Shown: piece after piece, positions 33,301-41,221 of the stretch
Layout of the letters: every line of letters starts with the position of its first letter
How positions within the stretch are numbered: the stretch's first letter is position 1
Assembly (NCBI GenBank): GCA_943371235.1
Contig: CALRTZ010000010.1
Coordinates: forward strand, 6,428-70,427
Length of the DNA stretch: 64,000 bases
Direction: 5' to 3'
Source of the DNA: CAJBVG01 sp943371235
Lineage (GTDB): Bacteria; Bacteroidota; Bacteroidia; Sphingobacteriales; Sphingobacteriaceae
Notes under the pieces: model-generated
What the model saw: only the letters and a program-made list of their open reading frames with translations
Told to the model about the DNA's origin: nothing
Databases searched by the model: none
Translations under genes and position numbers: made by a program

Positions 33301-34064
33301 ACAGAATAATAAAATTTATTATACTCGATATTTTAAGAAACAAAATAATGCTGTTTTACACATTATTATTACTCATACTATCATTTAGTGTGTTTAGTTT
33401 AGAAGACAACGAGTCGAAAGGTGTATTAAGCTTACTAAACTTAATATTATTGAACGTACCATTAGTATCAATTATATTTTCAACTATTTATATTTATAAC
33501 AGCTCAGAGTTTATAGAATTATTGATAAGTCAACCTATTAAAAGAAGTAAAATATGGCTCAGTTTATACATCGGTCTGTGCTGTGCATTACTTATCGCTT
33601 TTTTAATAGGCGCTGGTATTCCTATTGCTTTATATAGTTTTAACAAAACCGGAATTTTATTAATAGGTATTGGATGCCTCATATCCTTAATATTTTGTTC
33701 AATTGCATTTCTGTGCTCTATACTTACAAGAGATAAAGCTAAAGGAATAGGACTATCAATTATGTTATGGCTATTTTTCACCTTATTGTTTGATGGCATC
33801 ATTATGTTTATGTTATTTCAATTAGCCGATTATCCTATCGAAAATTGGATTGCAATTATTACAGCATTAAATCCTGTAGATTTGGCTCGTATAGTGGTAC
33901 TGCTTCAAATAGATTTATCGGCATTGTTAGGATATACTGGCGCCGTGTTTAAGCAAAATTTCGGTTCGAATATGGGAATGATAATTGCCTTACTCGTGTT
34001 AATAGCTTGGGTTATTGCCCCCTTTATGATTTCGTTAATAAAATTCAATAAAAAAGATCACTAA
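33297..34064 (+). CDS. nosY: NosY, ABC permease for NosZ maturation
   Basis: 255 residues with six hydrophobic helices, among them IMLFYTLLLLILSFSVFSL, LLNLILLNVPLVSIIFSTIY, LSLYIGLCCALLIAFLIGAG, LLIGIGCLISLIFCSIAFLC and IGLSIMLWLFFTLLFDGIIM. The NosY/ABC-2 segments SSEFIELLISQPIKRSKIW and NPVDLARIVVLLQIDLSALL are present. It forms the membrane part of the NosDFY complex. It is followed 18 nt later by the haemoglobin gene. Confidence 0.92.
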   Translation: MNRIIKFIILDILRNKIMLFYTLLLLILSFSVFSLEDNESKGVLSLLNLILLNVPLVSIIFSTIYIYNSSEFIELLISQPIKRSKIWLSLYIGLCCALLIAFLIGAGIPIALYSFNKTGILLIGIGCLISLIFCSIAFLCSILTRDKAKGIGLSIMLWLFFTLLFDGIIMFMLFQLADYPIENWIAIITALNPVDLARIVVLLQIDLSALLGYTGAVFKQNFGSNMGMIIALLVLIAWVIAPFMISLIKFNKKDH

Positions 34065-34082
34065 TTTCATTTAAAAATAAAA

Positions 34083-34457
34083 ATGAAAAAAGATATCCAT
34101 CATAGAAAAGATTTAGAACTACTGGTTACTCAGTTTTATACCGTAGTGAAGTCGGATAAAATGATTGGGCATTACTTTACGGATGTAATAAGTGTGAAAT
34201 GGGAACATCATTTACCGGTAATGGTCGACTTTTGGGAGAATATTCTCTTTCATCAGAACGATTACGAAGGCAACCCCATGTCTATACACAAAACTATTAA
34301 CAAGAAACATACTATGAAGCCTGCTGATTTTACACGTTGGTCAAAAATATTTAACAAGTGTGTAGATGATTTATTTGAAGGGGAGAATACAGAAAAGTTA
34401 AAATTTAGGGCGGGTAGAATTGCGCAAATTATGCGCGACAGTTTATTTAAGAAATAA
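34083..34457 (+). CDS. Group III truncated haemoglobin
   Basis: 124 residues. The alpha-helical 2/2 globin can be followed from FYTVVKSDKMIGHYFTDV, with the B10/CD region, through VDFWENILFHQNDYEGNPMS, to HKTINKKHTMKPADFTRW, whose histidine before the helix F region is the proximal-ligand candidate. The length and FWENILF/HxxxxxH pattern place it in group III. Such proteins bind NO and O2 and are found in microaerobic or denitrifying bacteria. It is the last gene of the nos transcript, which ends at the hairpin at 34460. Confidence 0.86.
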   Translation: MKKDIHHRKDLELLVTQFYTVVKSDKMIGHYFTDVISVKWEHHLPVMVDFWENILFHQNDYEGNPMSIHKTINKKHTMKPADFTRWSKIFNKCVDDLFEGENTEKLKFRAGRIAQIMRDSLFKK

Positions 34458-34459
34458 AA

Positions 34460-34488
34460 AAAGCATAGAGTAAATAACCCTATGCTTT
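34460..34488. terminator. Bidirectional terminator between haemoglobin and fasciclin genes
   Basis: AAAGCATAG (34460-34468) and CTATGCTTT (34480-34488) form a perfect 9-bp stem. It lies between two convergent genes and has an A-run on its left and T-rich DNA on its right, so it can end transcripts from both sides. Confidence 0.7.
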
Positions 34489-34514
34489 ACAATAAATCTT
34501 ATAACCAAATAAAA

Positions 34515-35078
34515 TTATTGCCCAGGTACTAATACTTGATCTACTACATAAATAACGCCGTTTGAGGCTTCAACAGTACCTACTATTTTTGCTACATCGT
34601 TTACAAAATAATCCTCTCCTTTTTTAGTAATCTTAATGTTTCCACCGTTTACTTGTCCAATTGATTGTCCGTCTTGTAAATTTTCTAATTTGTAAACGCC
34701 AACAGAAACATGATATTGTAAGATATCTATTAAAGCATCTTTTTTCTCGGGGGTAAGTAAAGATTCAACCGTACCTTCGGGCAAAGCATCAAAAGCTGCA
34801 TTTGTAGGGGCGAACACCGTAAAAGGTCCGGCATTACTTAAAGCATCTACTAGCTCTGCTGCTTTTACAGCTGCCACTAAAGTTGAATGATCTTTGCTTG
34901 ATACTGCCACTTGAACTACATTGGGGTTCGACACATCGTCTTGTACTGCCGATTGCCCAGCACCTTGCTCTGTAGCCTCTGTGCTGCTTTGATTTGCATT
35001 TTCTGTACTACTACCGCTGCTACATGCAACGCTAAATAATAGTCCAGAAATTAACATTGATTTGATTATAGTTTCCAT
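34515..35078 (-). CDS. Fasciclin-domain lipoprotein
   Basis: 187 residues from the ATG at 35078; an upstream ATG in frame (35171) would run into the neighbouring gene's 3' end and is not used. The signal peptide ends in the lipobox FSVACSSG. A Ser/Glu-rich linker precedes a fasciclin (FAS1) domain: HSTLVAAVKAAELVDALSN, then GPFTVFAPTNAAFDALPEGT, LIDILQYHVSVGVY and NGVIYVVDQVLVPGQ. FAS1 lipoproteins are adhesive or stabilising surface proteins. Its place between the nos island and the NO-response operon may be chance. A dyad at 35114 lies just upstream. Confidence 0.9.
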   Translation of the reverse strand: METIIKSMLISGLLFSVACSSGSSTENANQSSTEATEQGAGQSAVQDDVSNPNVVQVAVSSKDHSTLVAAVKAAELVDALSNAGPFTVFAPTNAAFDALPEGTVESLLTPEKKDALIDILQYHVSVGVYKLENLQDGQSIGQVNGGNIKITKKGEDYFVNDVAKIVGTVEASNGVIYVVDQVLVPGQ

Positions 35079-35113
35079 AACGTTTAATTGTTTAATCAAA
35101 ATTAAAGTTATGG

Positions 35114-35133
35114 CACTCATTAAATTATGAGTG
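35114..35133 (-). promoter_or_regulatory. Dyad upstream of the fasciclin gene
   Basis: CACTCAT-TAAATT-ATGAGTG is a perfect 7-6-7 inverted repeat, 36 nt before the fasciclin start and 4 nt past the stop of the upstream gene. It may be an operator or the end hairpin of the upstream operon. Confidence 0.5.
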
Positions 35134-35136
35134 TAA

Positions 35137-36327
35137 TCATAAATAGATATTTTTTTTGAGCATATTAGCAAGGCTAATTACAATGATTATACTCACTGCA
35201 AACAAGTAATACTGTATGTTTGGAATAGCTATACTGAACATGCCTGCTAAGCCCTGCACACCTAATAATATCTCATTAGCTAAAATACTGATGGCAAAAA
35301 ACAAAACCTCTTTCCAATTCGCAACTCGTCTAATAAATGCGTAATAATAACTTATCAGAAACAATGAAATTACAACTAATAAAACCAAATGTAAGTATGC
35401 AATAACAATGGGGCGTAAACTATATGCTAAATGGCTTATGTAGGGTATTGTTGAAAATAATTGCAATATTAATTTAAGGCTAAACGCAAAAATTAATACA
35501 TAAACGATTATTTTTTTATTAGTATTTATTCCTGATAACAAAGAACTTTTATGTATTTGTAATTGCCAAATAACATCTATCCAAATTAATAATTGCAGCA
35601 AGGCAGAAAATACTACCAACGAGTATAACCAAACAGGAATAGGCAACCATAACACTGATAAGAAATAATTAGGGATGATGGCTATACAAAATAAGTTTGC
35701 ATACAGTTTTATTCTTTTTAGATCAACACGTAAACTAAGTTGATAAAAAAACAAGCCTAAACAAGTAGCTAAGAACCAGCCATTATATTGAAAATGTAAA
35801 TAATAATAAACACTTGCTAATTGGTAATGTTGGTGATATATTTTGTTTACCATCATATAAACTAATGCAAACGTACCTGCTATTGATATGAAATTAAAAA
35901 ATAATGAAAAGTAAAACCAAGGTTTTATAGAACTATTTACGTTAGAGGTATTAACATCTTTTATAAAATTATATGTAAAAAATATTGAGTTTAAAATGAG
36001 AAGTAATGAAAAGGAATTAGAACTAATATGATATCCTTTAAGTAAAAATGAAATTAGCATTCCGTAAGAAAGCATTGTATTAATTAAAAGTATTAAATTG
36101 TACTTCTTAGTATTTATTGATTTGTGTTTTTCTATGAGATGTATAAGGGCTAAATAGAGCGCCTGACTAATCCACGCAATAAATGCAAAATGCGAGTGGG
36201 CATGTTGTATGTGTTTTTGCTCTAACAAAGGAAATGAGAAAGCAATTTTGTATCGCATTAATAAACCTAAGCTTGCTACAATTAATAAATTTATTAGCAA
36301 AATAACGGTCCATTTTCTGTAGTTCAT
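35137..36327 (-). CDS. Polytopic His-rich membrane protein, haem-copper oxidase/NnrS-like in style
   Basis: 396 residues with about 10-12 hydrophobic helices. I recognise no family for certain. Two histidine-bearing helices stand out: HIQHAHSHFAFIAWISQALY (residues ~39-58) and YYYLHFQYNGWFLATCLGLF (residues ~181-200), which recall haem-ligand helices of haem-copper oxidases and of NnrS-type proteins. No CuB-type HxxxY-HH set can be assigned. Its start codon overlaps the stop of the Crp/Fnr gene by one base, so it belongs to the operon that also encodes an NO-stress repair protein. NO handling or haem-linked sensing is inferred from context only. Confidence 0.5.
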   Translation of the reverse strand: MNYRKWTVILLINLLIVASLGLLMRYKIAFSFPLLEQKHIQHAHSHFAFIAWISQALYLALIHLIEKHKSINTKKYNLILLINTMLSYGMLISFLLKGYHISSNSFSLLLILNSIFFTYNFIKDVNTSNVNSSIKPWFYFSLFFNFISIAGTFALVYMMVNKIYHQHYQLASVYYYLHFQYNGWFLATCLGLFFYQLSLRVDLKRIKLYANLFCIAIIPNYFLSVLWLPIPVWLYSLVVFSALLQLLIWIDVIWQLQIHKSSLLSGINTNKKIIVYVLIFAFSLKLILQLFSTIPYISHLAYSLRPIVIAYLHLVLLVVISLFLISYYYAFIRRVANWKEVLFFAISILANEILLGVQGLAGMFSIAIPNIQYYLFAVSIIIVISLANMLKKNIYL

Positions 36328-36920
36328 TAGTAATAAAGTTTGTGTGCTTTTATCTCAATTTTATTTGTCGATTGCATTTTTAGCAATGTTCTAATAACCG
36401 TTTCCACTCTTAAGCCTGTAAAGTTTGCTATTTCTTGTCGAGTAAATGGTATTAACACTTTCTGAGAGTCGTTGCCATTTGTTTTTTTGTACGAATCTAA
36501 AAATGCAAGTATTCTATGTTCTGGGTTATTATTTGCAATTTCTCTGGCAGTTACCGATTTAGAGTATATTCTTTTGGCAAAATGAATGACAAAACGCTGA
36601 AGCAAATCAGGATATTCATGCAATACTATATGGAAATTATCGAGTGAAATTCTAATGAGCACCGTTTTTTGAGTACACATTGCCGATGCAGGATAAGGCT
36701 CATCAATAAACAATACGGGTTCACCAAAACTTTGTCCGGGACCAAACATGCCTTGTAAATATTGCTTACCTGCTTCATTCGAATTATACATTTTTACACT
36801 TCCCTCTACAATTTGATAATAACATCGAGGGTGTTCATTTTCATGAAAAACATGTTCATTCTTTTCGTATGTTTTGTATACACCTCCCCAGGTAGTAAGT
36901 AATTCATGATCGATATGCAT
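36327..36920 (-). CDS. Crp/Fnr-family transcriptional regulator
   Basis: 197 residues. An N-terminal cyclic-nucleotide-binding-type beta-roll is visible (YYQIVEGSVKMYNSNEAGKQ, then FGPGQSFGEPVLFIDEPYPA), followed by a C-terminal winged helix (IPFTRQEIANFTGLRVETVI). The four-cysteine cluster of true FNR is absent; only two scattered cysteines occur. A haem- or NO-responsive DNR/NnrR-type protein is therefore more likely than an oxygen-sensing FNR. It sits 1 nt after the Rrf2 gene and may control the nos promoter region at 27727. Confidence 0.87.
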   Translation of the reverse strand: MHIDHELLTTWGGVYKTYEKNEHVFHENEHPRCYYQIVEGSVKMYNSNEAGKQYLQGMFGPGQSFGEPVLFIDEPYPASAMCTQKTVLIRISLDNFHIVLHEYPDLLQRFVIHFAKRIYSKSVTAREIANNNPEHRILAFLDSYKKTNGNDSQKVLIPFTRQEIANFTGLRVETVIRTLLKMQSTNKIEIKAHKLYY

Positions 36921-36921
36921 T

Positions 36922-37353
36922 TTAATTGCTCAAAAAAGTTAATCCTTTATTTAAAGAGTCGCCCAAATCAGCAATTCTATTATTATTGAAAATATCTAAC
37001 AGTATGTCTCTTGCCTCTTTGTATTGGTTATGTATGGAGCAGGGCTTTTGGTTATTGCATTTGGCAAGTCCTAATCCACATTCTTTAAAAACATCTTTAC
37101 CATCTATTGCATCAATTATATTCATTAGAGGCAATTTTAGTTGTGTTTTATTGATATAAAATCCGCCAGATGGACCTTTCTCACTGCAAATAATGTTTGT
37201 ACGCACCAAAACCTGTAAAAGTTTGCCAAGTGTATGTTCACTAACTTCTATATGGCTAGCTATTTCTTTAATGGTGGAGCGAGAGCTGTCATCAGACTTT
37301 GATGATAAATATACCACTGCTTTAATGGCGGCTTTGCAAGTTTGACTTAACAT
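36922..37353 (-). CDS. Rrf2-family Fe-S regulator (NsrR-like)
   Basis: 143 residues. The N-terminal winged helix matches Rrf2 proteins: KAAIKAVVYLSSKS, then TIKEIASHIEVSEHTLGKLL, and GPSGGFYINKTQ. The cluster-binding segment is KECGLGLAKCNNQKPCSIH, with spacing C-x6-C-x5-C, close to the C-x5-C-x5-C of NsrR and IscR. A [4Fe-4S] or [2Fe-2S] sensor of NO is likely. Neighbours are the Ric repair protein and Crp/Fnr, both NO-linked. It could repress the operon through the dyad at 38380. Confidence 0.86.
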   Translation of the reverse strand: MLSQTCKAAIKAVVYLSSKSDDSSRSTIKEIASHIEVSEHTLGKLLQVLVRTNIICSEKGPSGGFYINKTQLKLPLMNIIDAIDGKDVFKECGLGLAKCNNQKPCSIHNQYKEARDILLDIFNNNRIADLGDSLNKGLTFLSN

Positions 37354-37381
37354 ATTGGGTTTATTGTTATTTACAAGATAC

Positions 37382-38320
37382 TTATCTAATTTCTATTTTC
37401 AATAAATTTAAAGTTTTTGGAAATAAAATATTGTTTTCCAAATGTATATGTAATGTTAAGTCTGTGTAAAACTCTTGTAAGGTATTATACAACAATGTAA
37501 ACGAGTTACATGCTCCTTCGGGCACTAAATAATTATTAGAAAGAGTTTCAATTTCTTTAAATAATTCTCCAACAGATTCATGCTCCATCTCCATCATTGC
37601 AATAGGCTCTTTTACCATCGATATATTAAAATCAAGTGTTTGGCTCTGAACCATTTTCTTTATAAATGGAAATAACACTTGCTCTTCTTTGTACATGTGT
37701 AAAGTCAATTCCTTTTCAATAGCTACTATTAATTCGTTAATTTTTATAAGCTCAGAAAACTTCTGCCCATGTTTAGAACTCACTTTTGCAGACAATTCTA
37801 ACAAAACACGCAAGGATTGTTTAACATATAAATGGTGCGTATTTACAATGTAATCGCACATAAAATCTAATGGAAAATCGTTGTAATTTTTAGATACTTG
37901 CTCTGTATTTTCTAAATGCATTAAGTCTGTCTCTAATTGCTCTTTATTAATCTTTAAATCTTCACAAGCTTCAGAAATTGTTTTTTTTCCACCACAACAA
38001 AAATCAATACCATATTTTCTAAATACTGCTACTTTACGAAGGTCTTTAGCCGCTATTTCCCCTATGCTTTCTTCGGCTGTATCCTTTTTTTTGTTAATCT
38101 GTACTTTCCATACTTCCGGACCATTCTCCTCGTATTTCCAATTAAATACATTTCCTCTCTCTGCTAATAACTGATAATATAATGGCTTTGGATCATGGTC
38201 ATTAATTAACAACAAACTCTCCCCTTTCATCAGTTCGTCGAATCGTTCAAAAATTGTACTGTGTTTAATTTTAGGCTCTATTAGCCTTACATCAATGCTG
38301 TTGACTATCAGTTGTTCCAT
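37382..38320 (-). CDS. ric: DUF2249-fused iron-sulfur cluster repair protein (ScdA/YtfE/Ric)
   Basis: 312 residues in three parts. Residues 1-75 are a DUF2249 domain (LLLINDHDPKPLYYQLLAER, then WKYEENGPEVWKVQI). Residues ~85-130 are the ScdA N-terminal domain with DLRKVAVFRKYGIDFCCGGK. The rest is the hemerythrin-like di-iron domain, with His and Glu ligands in YIVNTHHLYVKQSL, ELTLHMYKEEQVLFPFI, MEMEHESVGELFKEI and LHIHLENNILFPK. Ric proteins restore Fe-S clusters damaged by NO or peroxide. DUF2249 at the N-terminus is an addition to the usual 220-240-residue protein. It heads the NO-response operon. Confidence 0.93.
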   Translation of the reverse strand: MEQLIVNSIDVRLIEPKIKHSTIFERFDELMKGESLLLINDHDPKPLYYQLLAERGNVFNWKYEENGPEVWKVQINKKKDTAEESIGEIAAKDLRKVAVFRKYGIDFCCGGKKTISEACEDLKINKEQLETDLMHLENTEQVSKNYNDFPLDFMCDYIVNTHHLYVKQSLRVLLELSAKVSSKHGQKFSELIKINELIVAIEKELTLHMYKEEQVLFPFIKKMVQSQTLDFNISMVKEPIAMMEMEHESVGELFKEIETLSNNYLVPEGACNSFTLLYNTLQEFYTDLTLHIHLENNILFPKTLNLLKIEIR

Positions 38321-38346
38321 ATTGTGTGTCTTATTAAATTACAATA

Positions 38347-38395
38347 CAAATGTAAAGCAAACATTTCAATAAAGCAAACAAGTACTTAAATACTT
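38347..38395 (-). promoter_or_regulatory. Promoter and 16-bp dyad for the NO-response operon
   Basis: Minus-strand TACATTTG (38347-38354) fits TAnnTTTG and lies 26 nt before the ric ATG. Upstream, AAGTACTTAAATACTT (38380-38395) is an almost perfect 16-bp palindrome that resembles the AAG-AT-rich half-sites of NsrR. It sits near the -35 region, as expected for repression by the Rrf2 protein of the same operon. Confidence 0.55.
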
Positions 38396-38410
38396 TTATA
38401 GGAGTAAAAA

Positions 38411-38435
38411 ATGAGAGCTGTTTATAAGCTCTCAT
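38411..38435 (-). terminator. Terminator of the efflux adaptor/TolC operon
   Basis: ATGAGAGCT (38411-38419) and AGCTCTCAT (38427-38435) form a perfect 9-bp stem; on the minus strand a TTTTTAC run follows. It lies 11 nt past the adaptor gene's stop codon. Confidence 0.75.
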
Positions 38436-38445
38436 CTTAATATAC

Positions 38446-39786
38446 TTATTTCTTCGTTTTTTCCTCTTTAAACAATTCCTCTTCTTTTACAACCTTCACC
38501 AAGGAACCATTTTTAAGCTTTTTAGAAATGGCTAAATAAGGCGCTGTTACTACTTCTTGGCCTTCTTTTAATCCGCTTAAAATTTGAATATATTGATCGT
38601 CTTGTATGCCTGTTTTTACTAATTGCATTTTCACTTTGCCATTTTCAACCACAAATACATATTCGAAGAACTCTGTACTCTTTACAGCATCTTTCTCTTT
38701 ACTATTCTCTTTGCTTTCAGCTTTCTTCGCCACCTTTAAACTTGGCGATTTATCAATATCCGAGGTATCGTCGCGGGTAGTTACAGCTTGTATAGGAACT
38801 GTTAAAATATTGGTAATTTTTTCTGTTTGAATATCTACGGTTGCAGATAATCCTGGGCGAAATGGTGATGCTAAAGATTTATCGGTTACTAAACTCGCAT
38901 ACGACTCTGGCAATACTCTAATTTTAACACTAAAGTTTGTTACTTGATCGGCGCTGCTACCTACAATGTTTGCTGAGTTTGCAATCTCTGAAACGATCCC
39001 TTTAAATTTTTTGTCGATAAACGCATCCACTTCTATGGTTGCAGTATCTCCTAAACTCAATCTGTTGATGTCGTTTTCATTTACATCCACATTTACTTCC
39101 ATCGAATTTAAATTGGCAATACGCATCATTTCTGTACCGCTCATTTGTGTAGTACCTACTACTCTCTCCCCTTCTTCCACATTTAATTTAGATACGGTAC
39201 CATCTACCGGAGAAAAAATAGTGGTTTTAAATAAATTATCTTTTGCTTCTTTTACACTTGCTTCTGCACTTTTAATATTAAAACGTGCTGCTTCCACATC
39301 AGCTTTAGAAACCATGTAGTTACTTTTTATTTGCTCAAAATCTGCATCCGAAATAACTTTATCGTTATGCAATTTTGTGTTGCGTTTATACGCTTGATCT
39401 GCTTGTACAAAGCGAGCTTCCGTATTAGCAAGGTTTGCTTTGCTATTGTTTAAGGCTGCTGTTGCTCTATCTAAATACGACTCGTAAACATCCGGGCGGA
39501 TTTTAACGAGTAATTGTCCTTTTTTCACTTTATCACCCTCTTTTACATATAATGCAATAATTTCTCCCGAAACATCTGGAGAAATTTTCACTTCTATTTC
39601 TGGCTGTATTTTGCCCGATGCAGAAACCGTTTCAACAATTGTTCTTGTTGTTGCTTTTTCTATACTTACCTTCTCCAAATTATCGGCTCCAAACCAACCC
39701 GCTTTTTTACCAGCTACTAATACCACTAACAATACCACTACTCCTATTCCTAAGTAAATAAATAGTGATCTTTTTTTCTGTGCCAT
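38446..39786 (-). CDS. Efflux periplasmic adaptor (HlyD/MacA/RND family)
   Basis: 446 residues. One N-terminal membrane anchor, SLFIYLGIGVVVLLVVLVAG, is followed by a biotinyl-lipoyl half-motif (VSPDVSGEIIALYVKEGDKV-like: EVKISPDVSGEIIALYVKEG), a long alpha-hairpin (residues ~100-195, ALNNSKANLANTEARFVQAD), the returning lipoyl part (TTIFSPVDGTVSKLNVEEGE), and a beta-barrel with ISGLKEGQEVVTAPYLAISK near the end. A Lys/Glu-rich insertion near residue 350 (AKKAESKENSKEKDAVKS) is unusual. It bridges an inner-membrane pump and TolC. It forms an operon with the TolC gene upstream, but no pump gene is present here. Confidence 0.9.
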   Translation of the reverse strand: MAQKKRSLFIYLGIGVVVLLVVLVAGKKAGWFGADNLEKVSIEKATTRTIVETVSASGKIQPEIEVKISPDVSGEIIALYVKEGDKVKKGQLLVKIRPDVYESYLDRATAALNNSKANLANTEARFVQADQAYKRNTKLHNDKVISDADFEQIKSNYMVSKADVEAARFNIKSAEASVKEAKDNLFKTTIFSPVDGTVSKLNVEEGERVVGTTQMSGTEMMRIANLNSMEVNVDVNENDINRLSLGDTATIEVDAFIDKKFKGIVSEIANSANIVGSSADQVTNFSVKIRVLPESYASLVTDKSLASPFRPGLSATVDIQTEKITNILTVPIQAVTTRDDTSDIDKSPSLKVAKKAESKENSKEKDAVKSTEFFEYVFVVENGKVKMQLVKTGIQDDQYIQILSGLKEGQEVVTAPYLAISKKLKNGSLVKVVKEEELFKEEKTKK

Positions 39787-39812
39787 CTTTATAAAATTAT
39801 TTCCTAAAAGTA

Positions 39813-41126
39813 TTAAAAAGTAAGTGGATTTCCATTGTAAAAATCAAGAAGCTTTGCACGAAGAATCAATTCATACTTCGCTTGGACCACATCGGCATCA
39901 GATCTTGCGACGTTATTCTTAGAAATTCCATAATCAACTGCGTTTAATAAACCTACGTCAAACCTTTGTTGGCTGTATTTAAAAGCTTCTTTTAACGATT
40001 GATTGTTTTTCATAGTCGACTCGTATTTTTTACTTGCCGCTTTTAAATCTGAAATTGCTTGCTGTACACTTTTACTCAAGGTTAATTTTGCTTGCTGTAA
40101 ATTAATATCGGCACTCGCCATGTTTACACTCGCACGTTTCATATTATTCCTAGCACTAAAGCCATTGAAAATTGGCACTGATAGCGAAAATTGCCAAAAT
40201 TGTGAGAAGTTCAGGTCTAATTGATTTCTGAAAGATAGTGGGTTTAAATCTGCGTAATCAGAACCCAAACCTGCGCCTAAACTTAATCGAGGGTACAAGC
40301 TACCTTTTGCTGCTGCCAAACCATATTTAGCTGCATTGTATCTATACTCCAATAATTTAATATCAGGCAAATTTGATTCTGCTTTACCATACACTTCGTA
40401 TAAAGTTGCAGAAGTATTTGCAGTTAAATATTTCTCTACATTTTGAGGGCGTTCTACTTCAAACACTTCGCCTGGATCGCGATCCAGCAACTGTATTAAA
40501 TCTAATTTTGCTAAGTCTAAATTATTTTGAGCCGTGGTTACATTTAACTCGTCGGTTGCTACTTGCGACTTAATGTTTAACACATCGCCTTCTGTAGCAT
40601 TGCCTACTGCTGCATTTTTTTGCGCACGGTCTAATTGTGTTTTGGTAACTTCTAATTGCTCATTCGCCACTCTTAATAAATCTTGATTATACAGTAAATT
40701 CAAGTAAGCGTTTATTACCATTAGAGCAATGTCGTTTCTGCTTTTCTCTAAACTCAATTTCTCTGCTTCTAAAGATTGAATAGTGCTTTTGTAATTATTC
40801 ACTCTATTAAAACCATTAAATACGGTTACATTGGAGTTTGCATTTAAATTAATAGAAACCACATCTTGCGAAACGTAAGAGTTTGTTAAAGGGTTAATCG
40901 CACGACCGTAAGAATGTGAACGAGAACTCGAACCGTTTAAGGTTGGGTACATGGCATACCTACCATCCGATTTATTGAGTTCCGCTAAATCAACATTTAA
41001 CTTAGATTGCTTTAAGTTTAAATTGTTTTCCATTGCATAACTCACACACTTATCAAGCGACCATACCTGAGCGTTTACACTTGTGAAACTTATGGCTAAA
41101 AGGGCCAAAGAGAAAATTAATCTCAT
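39813..41126 (-). CDS. TolC-family outer-membrane efflux protein
   Basis: 437 residues, signal peptide MRLIFSLALLAISFTSVNAQ. The opening VWSLDKCVSYAMENNLNLKQ is the OEP family start, and the tandem halves each hold long coiled helices (LRVANEQLEVTKTQLDRAQK; LSKSVQQAISDLKAASKKYE). It forms a trimeric outer-membrane channel for the adaptor encoded 26 nt downstream. The substrate cannot be inferred. Confidence 0.92.
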   Translation of the reverse strand: MRLIFSLALLAISFTSVNAQVWSLDKCVSYAMENNLNLKQSKLNVDLAELNKSDGRYAMYPTLNGSSSRSHSYGRAINPLTNSYVSQDVVSINLNANSNVTVFNGFNRVNNYKSTIQSLEAEKLSLEKSRNDIALMVINAYLNLLYNQDLLRVANEQLEVTKTQLDRAQKNAAVGNATEGDVLNIKSQVATDELNVTTAQNNLDLAKLDLIQLLDRDPGEVFEVERPQNVEKYLTANTSATLYEVYGKAESNLPDIKLLEYRYNAAKYGLAAAKGSLYPRLSLGAGLGSDYADLNPLSFRNQLDLNFSQFWQFSLSVPIFNGFSARNNMKRASVNMASADINLQQAKLTLSKSVQQAISDLKAASKKYESTMKNNQSLKEAFKYSQQRFDVGLLNAVDYGISKNNVARSDADVVQAKYELILRAKLLDFYNGNPLTF

Positions 41127-41221
41127 ATTTTTTTAAATTTATTAATGGTAAAAATATGTTAATTTAGTGCACGCTCAACATTGAAACAGCGTTGTTACAG
41201 TAATATTTTTTTTATACAAGC

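Noticed and set aside
35079..35171. N-terminal extension of the fasciclin lipoprotein
   Set aside because: It would overlap the end of the neighbouring gene and bury the lipoprotein signal; the ATG at 35078 gives a normal lipobox distance.
36327..36920. Calling the Crp/Fnr protein a true oxygen-sensing FNR
   Set aside because: The required cluster of cysteines is missing.
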